This document shows positions 47,380 to 51,557 of a stretch of 51,557 nucleotides of DNA, in pieces. The DNA comes from Gammaproteobacteria bacterium (GTDB lineage Bacteria > Pseudomonadota > Gammaproteobacteria > Magnimaribacterales > D2472), in contig VMDH01000027.1 in the NCBI GenBank assembly GCA_008080945.1, forward strand, positions 1-51,557, in the 5' to 3' direction. Position numbers and translations under genes: made by a program. The number at the start of each line of letters is the position of its first letter. Position 1 is the first letter of the stretch. The notes under the pieces were generated by a model that worked only from the letters and a program-made list of their open reading frames with translations, searched no databases and was not told the origin of the DNA.

Positions 47380-50300
47380 AATTTTTAGACCTGCTTATTG
47401 ATCGTCCTAGAGTTTTTGCTTTGCTCTTGGCTTTTATATGTTTGGCTGGTTTTCTATCGCTAAATACTCTCCCAAGACAAGAAAATCCTGAGCTAGCCCA
47501 ACGCTGGTCAACAGTTCAATCCGTCTATCGGGGAGCATCACCCATTAGAATTAATACGCAGGTCTTAGATCCACTTGAGGCAAAACTTAGAGAAGTTCAA
47601 GAGATTAAAGAGATCCAGTCCGTTGCATCGGAAGGTTTTGCATCCACTGCAATTGAATTAAAGGATACTGTAGACCCAGAGCTTATTGAGCAAGTATGGT
47701 CGGAAGTACAAGATAAAATTGATCAGGCAAAATTCTTACTTCCTGCCGAAGTGGATCCCCAATTAATCAGATCCAGTGGTCCGCCAACCACATTGCTTTA
47801 TGCAATCAACTGGAATGGAGAGGGAGAAACCCCAATCATTTTATTATCACGAGTTGCAGAAGATCTAAAGAACAGACTGGCATATAGCGGTGCAACGGAT
47901 AAAACTTTTCTATACGGGGCTGCTAATGAAGAGGTGATTATTTCAATCGACAGCCAAAAGTTATCTTTGCTTGACTTAACCTTTACAGAGATAGCCAACA
48001 TTTTAAATTCATTTGATAACAAAAAACCCATCGGGATCAATACCTCTGGCTCATCCCAGATCTTAATAAAATCTCAAGATAATTTGGAATCATTGGACGA
48101 GATAAAGCAAATTCCAATCAAGACCATCTCAGGCTCCGAAATAATTAGACTTGAAGATATCGCATCATCTATTCAGCTCTTGCCTCAAACTCCATCTGAA
48201 GAAATTATCTTACATAATGGTAAGAGATCTGTTTTAGTTGATATTAGGGGTGCCTTTCGTCAGCGCATGGATTCTTATGCATCTCTTATAGAAGATACTG
48301 TTGAAGATTTTCGCTCAACGACCCCTCCAGAGATCAGTATTGTGAAAATCTACAATGAATCTCTCTTTTTAGAGAATAAATTCACAGACCTCTCGGTAAG
48401 CATATTTTTTGCTACTAACATTGTAATTTTGCTGAGTTATTTATTGCTGGGTCTGCGCTCAGCTTTAATTGTAGGGATCACGCTGCCTTTAACAATTTTT
48501 TTAGTTTTATTTGGATGCAAGGTCATTGGTTTGCCATTGCATCAAACATCCATGACTGGAATTATTATTGCGCTTGGTTTGTTGATTGATAACTCAATTA
48601 TTATGGTTGAGGATTATAAATTCAGAAGAAAATCTGGACATCCTCCTAGGGCATCTGCGCATCTGAGTTTGCAGCATCTTTGGATACCATTAGCAGCCGC
48701 TACTGCCACAACCGCATTTGCTTTCTTCCCCATAGTAGCTGGGAAGGGGCCCAGTGCAGAATTTGTCGGAGGCATGGGTATTACAGTTATCTTATCAATT
48801 ACTGCTTCATTCTTTCTTGCTTTATTTGTTGTTCCAGTCTTTCTTAATCTCATTGAAAAGGTATCTTTTTTTCAAGGCAAAGATCTTTTCAGTGAGGGAT
48901 ACTCCAATCCTGATTTAACCAATGCTTACCGAAACTTTCTCCAATGGTCTTTCAGTAAACCAAAAAGAGCAATTCTGATAGCATTCGTATTGCCAGGGCT
49001 TGGGTTTCTTGCATTCCCTTTTTTAAAACAAGATTTCTTTCCTGAGCTTGATAGGCCTATGTTTAAAGTTCTGGTTGAGCTTCCTGAAAATACTTCTGCG
49101 GAGGGTTCTGAGCAACGCCTGAAAGAACTCTCAAAAGATATTAATGAAACTCTTGGACTTGAAGTCCAGGATGAAGTTTGGTTCGTTGGCAGAAAAATGC
49201 CAAGAGTTTTATACAACGTTATTGGTGGTGATTCTCCCTTGGGATCCAATAATGTTGCCGAAGGTTTTTTTATGGTTAAGAGCTACACGGCTATGATGGA
49301 AAGAATTCCAAGTCTTGGAAGAGAGCTTGCTAAAAATAATCCTGACTTAAAAGTTATTACGGATAAGTTCGATTCAGGTCCCCCAGTCTTTGCAAGCATT
49401 GAATATAGGATTCTTGGCGATGATATTGAAATCTTAAGAGAGCTTGGTCAACAGTTTGAGTTGATTCTTTCAGATGCACCAGATGTTTTTTTAACGAAGT
49501 CAGATTTGTCTGCGATCACCACAAATTTTGAGTTTTCGTTTAATAATGAAAATATCAGCTTAAGCCCCATTGATGGATCGCTCATATTAAACGAATTATC
49601 TATCTCAAATGAGGGCCGCTATGTTGGAACCTTAATTCAAGGATCCAAAGAGATTCCAATAAAAATATTGAGTAATCAAAGCTCTAATCCTATTCAAGGC
49701 ATAGAGGATCTATCATTTCCAGGCTTATCCGAAACCCAAAATATTTCCTCTTTTGGCGATTTTAAAGTTACTAGCAGACCTAATTTCATAAACCGATTTC
49801 AAGGTATAAAGCAAAACGGAGTGAGGGCATGGATTTGGCCTGATAAGCTTGCCTCAGATACTGAAAAAATAATTCAAGAAGCTGTTACAAATTTTAGCAA
49901 TGATTTGCCTGAGGGCTATCAATTGGTATTGTCAGGAGAGGCTGATGCTCGTTCAAGATCTCAATCTAATTTATTCTCAACAGCTTTTTTATTTATTATT
50001 TTGATTATTGTATCTTTGGTTGCTGCATTGAATTCATTTAGGCAGGCCGGATTAATTTTAAGTGTAGCTATCTTATGCGTTGGCTTAGCTTTTGTTGGTC
50101 TAACAATCGGGCAAGCTAATTTTGGTTTCATTGGTCTAGTTGGAGCAGTAGGCTTAATTGGTCTTTCTATTAATGATTCAATTGTCGTGCTGTCTCACAT
50201 TAAAGAAGCAAACCAAAATAATAATCTGGACTTGAATGGTTTAGTTGAAGTAGTAATCCGTTCTACTCGACATGTTCTAACCACTACAGTGACAACTCTG

Positions 50301-50450
50301 GGAGGTTTTTTACCTCTTTTAATAACTAGCATCTTCTTTCAGCCGCTTGCATGGGCGATGAGTGGTGGAATTTTTGGAGCAACAATTATTGCCCTTCTTT
50401 ATATTCCTGGAGCTTATGTAGCATCTAAAGGACTCCATAAAACAGTCTAA
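47376..50450 (+). CDS. RND-family efflux pump (AcrB/HAE1-like permease)
   Basis: The 1024-residue inner-membrane pump has the duplicated RND layout: one membrane helix and a large periplasmic loop, five to six helices (about 330-490), one more helix near 520, a second loop and the last five helices. Of the proton-relay residues, Asp405 aligns with AcrB Asp407, but Asn406 replaces Asp408, and in the tenth helix Asn933 and Asp934 replace Lys940 and Asn941 (GLSINDSIVV). It thus belongs to a non-AcrB branch of HAE1-like pumps. No channel gene lies downstream; tolC at 7356 shares its operator. Substrates are unknown. Confidence 0.94.
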   Translation: MKFLDLLIDRPRVFALLLAFICLAGFLSLNTLPRQENPELAQRWSTVQSVYRGASPIRINTQVLDPLEAKLREVQEIKEIQSVASEGFASTAIELKDTVDPELIEQVWSEVQDKIDQAKFLLPAEVDPQLIRSSGPPTTLLYAINWNGEGETPIILLSRVAEDLKNRLAYSGATDKTFLYGAANEEVIISIDSQKLSLLDLTFTEIANILNSFDNKKPIGINTSGSSQILIKSQDNLESLDEIKQIPIKTISGSEIIRLEDIASSIQLLPQTPSEEIILHNGKRSVLVDIRGAFRQRMDSYASLIEDTVEDFRSTTPPEISIVKIYNESLFLENKFTDLSVSIFFATNIVILLSYLLLGLRSALIVGITLPLTIFLVLFGCKVIGLPLHQTSMTGIIIALGLLIDNSIIMVEDYKFRRKSGHPPRASAHLSLQHLWIPLAAATATTAFAFFPIVAGKGPSAEFVGGMGITVILSITASFFLALFVVPVFLNLIEKVSFFQGKDLFSEGYSNPDLTNAYRNFLQWSFSKPKRAILIAFVLPGLGFLAFPFLKQDFFPELDRPMFKVLVELPENTSAEGSEQRLKELSKDINETLGLEVQDEVWFVGRKMPRVLYNVIGGDSPLGSNNVAEGFFMVKSYTAMMERIPSLGRELAKNNPDLKVITDKFDSGPPVFASIEYRILGDDIEILRELGQQFELILSDAPDVFLTKSDLSAITTNFEFSFNNENISLSPIDGSLILNELSISNEGRYVGTLIQGSKEIPIKILSNQSSNPIQGIEDLSFPGLSETQNISSFGDFKVTSRPNFINRFQGIKQNGVRAWIWPDKLASDTEKIIQEAVTNFSNDLPEGYQLVLSGEADARSRSQSNLFSTAFLFIILIIVSLVAALNSFRQAGLILSVAILCVGLAFVGLTIGQANFGFIGLVGAVGLIGLSINDSIVVLSHIKEANQNNNLDLNGLVEVVIRSTRHVLTTTVTTLGGFLPLLITSIFFQPLAWAMSGGIFGATIIALLYIPGAYVASKGLHKTV

Positions 50451-50483
50451 ATCCTTGATTACTTAATTAAAGTAAGTAAGGAT
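50451..50483 (+). repeat. Interrupted inverted repeat after the RND gene
   Basis: Arms 50451-50464 and 50470-50483 pair as ATCCTT / AAGGAT and TTACTT / AAGTAA with a 2-nt mismatch in the middle and a 5-nt AATTA loop. It begins directly after the pump stop and ends 22 nt before the next ATG. No T-run follows, so it is not a typical terminator; an operator or an mRNA-stabilising hairpin is possible. Confidence 0.6.
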
Positions 50484-50505
50484 AAGAAATACATTGGAGA
50501 AAATA

Positions 50506-50928
50506 ATGAAATTTAAAGTTTTACTTTCAACTTCTTTTTTAGCATTAAGTTTTAATCTGCTTGCATTTAATGTAACTGGAGATAGCTTTAAGTCTAAATT
50601 TGAAATTACATCCATTACTGTTGGAGCTGATCACAGCACTATTAATGCAACTAGTGCAGCTGCAGGTCAGTACGGAAAGGTATATTTATCCTATACATTA
50701 ACCTCAAACGATACTGCAAGAAATCAGGGTACTTTTGAAGGACATGGAAGAGGAATCAGTCCAGAAGGCGACTTAGCTGCAGGAGTGCTCAAAGGCGTTT
50801 GGACAAGAGACGGAAAAGTAATTTCAATCAAGTCTTTAGATGATGTCACTGACGGAGTTAACTACATGCAGGGCGAGATTGATTTAATTTCAGGCGAGAT
50901 CAATATTGAAGTCTTCAAGGTAGACTGA
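50506..50928 (+). CDS. Small secreted protein of unknown function
   Basis: The 140-residue precursor has a clear signal peptide (MKFKVLLSTSFLALSFNLLA, cleaved near 20). The mature 120 residues are Gly- and Thr-rich and predicted to be mostly beta strand, with no Cys and the notable segment QGTFEGHGRGISPEGDLAAG. I do not recognise the family; the pattern is that of a small beta-barrel. ATG 50506 is preferred over an in-frame TTG at 50494 because GGAGA lies 4 nt before it and it begins the signal peptide. The cupin gene follows after 12 nt, so the two form a likely operon separated from the pump by the inverted repeat. Confidence 0.75.
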   Translation: MKFKVLLSTSFLALSFNLLAFNVTGDSFKSKFEITSITVGADHSTINATSAAAGQYGKVYLSYTLTSNDTARNQGTFEGHGRGISPEGDLAAGVLKGVWTRDGKVISIKSLDDVTDGVNYMQGEIDLISGEINIEVFKVD

Positions 50929-50940
50929 GGGAATATAGCT

Positions 50941-51291
50941 ATGATTTCTATTGAAGCTAAAAATTTTGATAACCCTGATGAAGTTAATGAAAACTTCAAT
51001 AATGCAAAAATCGAATCTGTGAACATCAGAGGGCAGAGAGTAAATAAACTTACTTTGCAGCCTGCATGGAAATGGTCTGTAGATGTTCAACCCAACATTG
51101 GTACTGATTCATGTCAGGCAAGCCATCTTGGCTTAATGGTATCTGGTGCAATTTGTTGTGTGCATGATGATGGAACAGAGGTCACTTATAAGGCAGGAGA
51201 TGCATATTCTATTGCGCCAGGTCATGATGCATGGGTTGTCAGTGATGAGGTGGCTGTCGCCTACGAGTTTGCTGGAATGTGGGGTGAGTAA
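50941..51291 (+). CDS. Small cupin-domain protein
   Basis: The 116-residue protein is a single cupin barrel: the first motif is in LQPAWKWSVDVQPNIGTDSCQASHLGLMVSG and the second in YKAGDAYSIAPGHDAWVVSDE. His residues at the metal positions are partly kept (SHLG, PGHDAW). This subgroup is widespread and has no known reaction; no partner domain is fused. No signal peptide is seen, unlike the preceding gene. The stop lies 6 bp from the end of convergent bamD. Confidence 0.85.
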   Translation: MISIEAKNFDNPDEVNENFNNAKIESVNIRGQRVNKLTLQPAWKWSVDVQPNIGTDSCQASHLGLMVSGAICCVHDDGTEVTYKAGDAYSIAPGHDAWVVSDEVAVAYEFAGMWGE

Positions 51292-51297
51292 AACTCT

Positions 51298-51557
51298 TTA
51301 GGATTTTGGAGCTGGGGTATTTTCTCTGCCAAACGGCCAGAAAGAGAACCCTTGCTCCTCTTCTTTTCTGGAAGGAGAAATATTAAAGTTCTCTGCGATT
51401 ATTAAATCGATATCCTTTTCAAGCTCTAGATAGTCGAGCTCTCTATAGCAAGTCTTCAAAATTTGCAGGGCTCTTAAGTTTTCACTGGAATTGGGTATGT
51501 TCTCAATAACATACTTTGCCCTTCTGATCGCAGCTACATATGCACCTCTTCTTACAT
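51298..51557 (-). CDS. bamD: BamD, C-terminal 85 residues (gene runs off the window)
   Basis: On the minus strand a frame is open from the window edge to a TAA at 51298-51300 and reads RRGAYVAAIRRAKYVIENIP followed by a region with ALQILKTCYRELDYLELEKD. This is the last tetratricopeptide repeat of BamD, the lipoprotein of the outer-membrane protein assembly complex; the block RRGA-x-VAA is characteristic. A tail of about 25 residues with SFWPFGREN follows. The N-terminal two thirds, including the lipobox, are outside the window. Confidence 0.88.
   Translation of the reverse strand, partial: VRRGAYVAAIRRAKYVIENIPNSSENLRALQILKTCYRELDYLELEKDIDLIIAENFNISPSRKEEEQGFSFWPFGRENTPAPKS

Overview
The window is a densely packed, AT-rich stretch of bacterial chromosome with about 50 protein genes, no RNA genes, no insertion sequences and no CRISPR array. 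Gene content and order (rsfS-rlmH-mrdA-rodA-mltB-dacA, aroQ-accB-accC, leuS with lptE-holA, parE-parC, hemB-trxA-rho, rsmD-hemC-hemD, a bamD end) point to a gammaproteobacterium. The low GC, tiny spacers, overlapping genes, frequent GTG/TTG starts, a pyrophosphate-type phosphofructokinase and a TfdA-family dioxygenase fit a streamlined marine lineage such as SAR86. The lineage is an inference; no rRNA is present to confirm it.

Layout. 1-2834: the end of a TauD/TfdA dioxygenase, an old-yellow-enzyme flavoprotein and a TSUP (TauE-like) exporter. 2841-5975: oxyR and katG, divergent, as a peroxide-response pair. 6035-8942: coaD, then mutM and tolC on the minus strand, and a 255-bp regulatory gap. 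8943-14756: thiC, parE, parC. 14734-21144: argD, a DUF2244 membrane protein, PPi-phosphofructokinase, mpl, a LON-domain protein, a CurA-like reductase and a DedA protein. 21212-27858: the cell-shape operon rsfS-rlmH-mrdA-rodA-mltB-dacA-dat. 27841-35647 (minus): a lone DsbD alpha-domain protein, aroQ, accB, accC, leuS, an AttH/CrtC-like protein, lptE, holA. 35689-42640 (plus): an alpha/beta hydrolase, a YejF-like double ATPase, ilvD, hemB, trxA, rho. 42642-44786 (minus): rsmD, hemC, hemD. 44796-50450: a flavin reductase, a DUF4399 protein, a TetR regulator and a divergent RND efflux pair. 50506-51557: a small secreted protein, a cupin and the 3' end of bamD.

The main result is a regulatory link. 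The RND pump at 46357-50450 has no outer-membrane channel beside it. The tolC gene nearly 40 kb away has a 17-bp palindrome over its promoter that matches one in the tetR/RND intergenic region at 16 of 17 positions. Around it, 28 of 33 bases are identical, including a TTGACA -35 and the -10 region. This predicts that the TetR protein controls both the pump and its channel. The tolC leader also holds an unannotated 39-codon ORF for a one-helix membrane peptide that ends 4 nt before the tolC start.

Other general traits: all nine convergent gene pairs overlap or lie within 11 bp of each other, and only one clear intrinsic terminator is visible (after katG). The longest gene-free stretch is the 255-bp tolC/thiC gap (about 130 bp if the small ORF is real), so no gap exceeds 300 bases.
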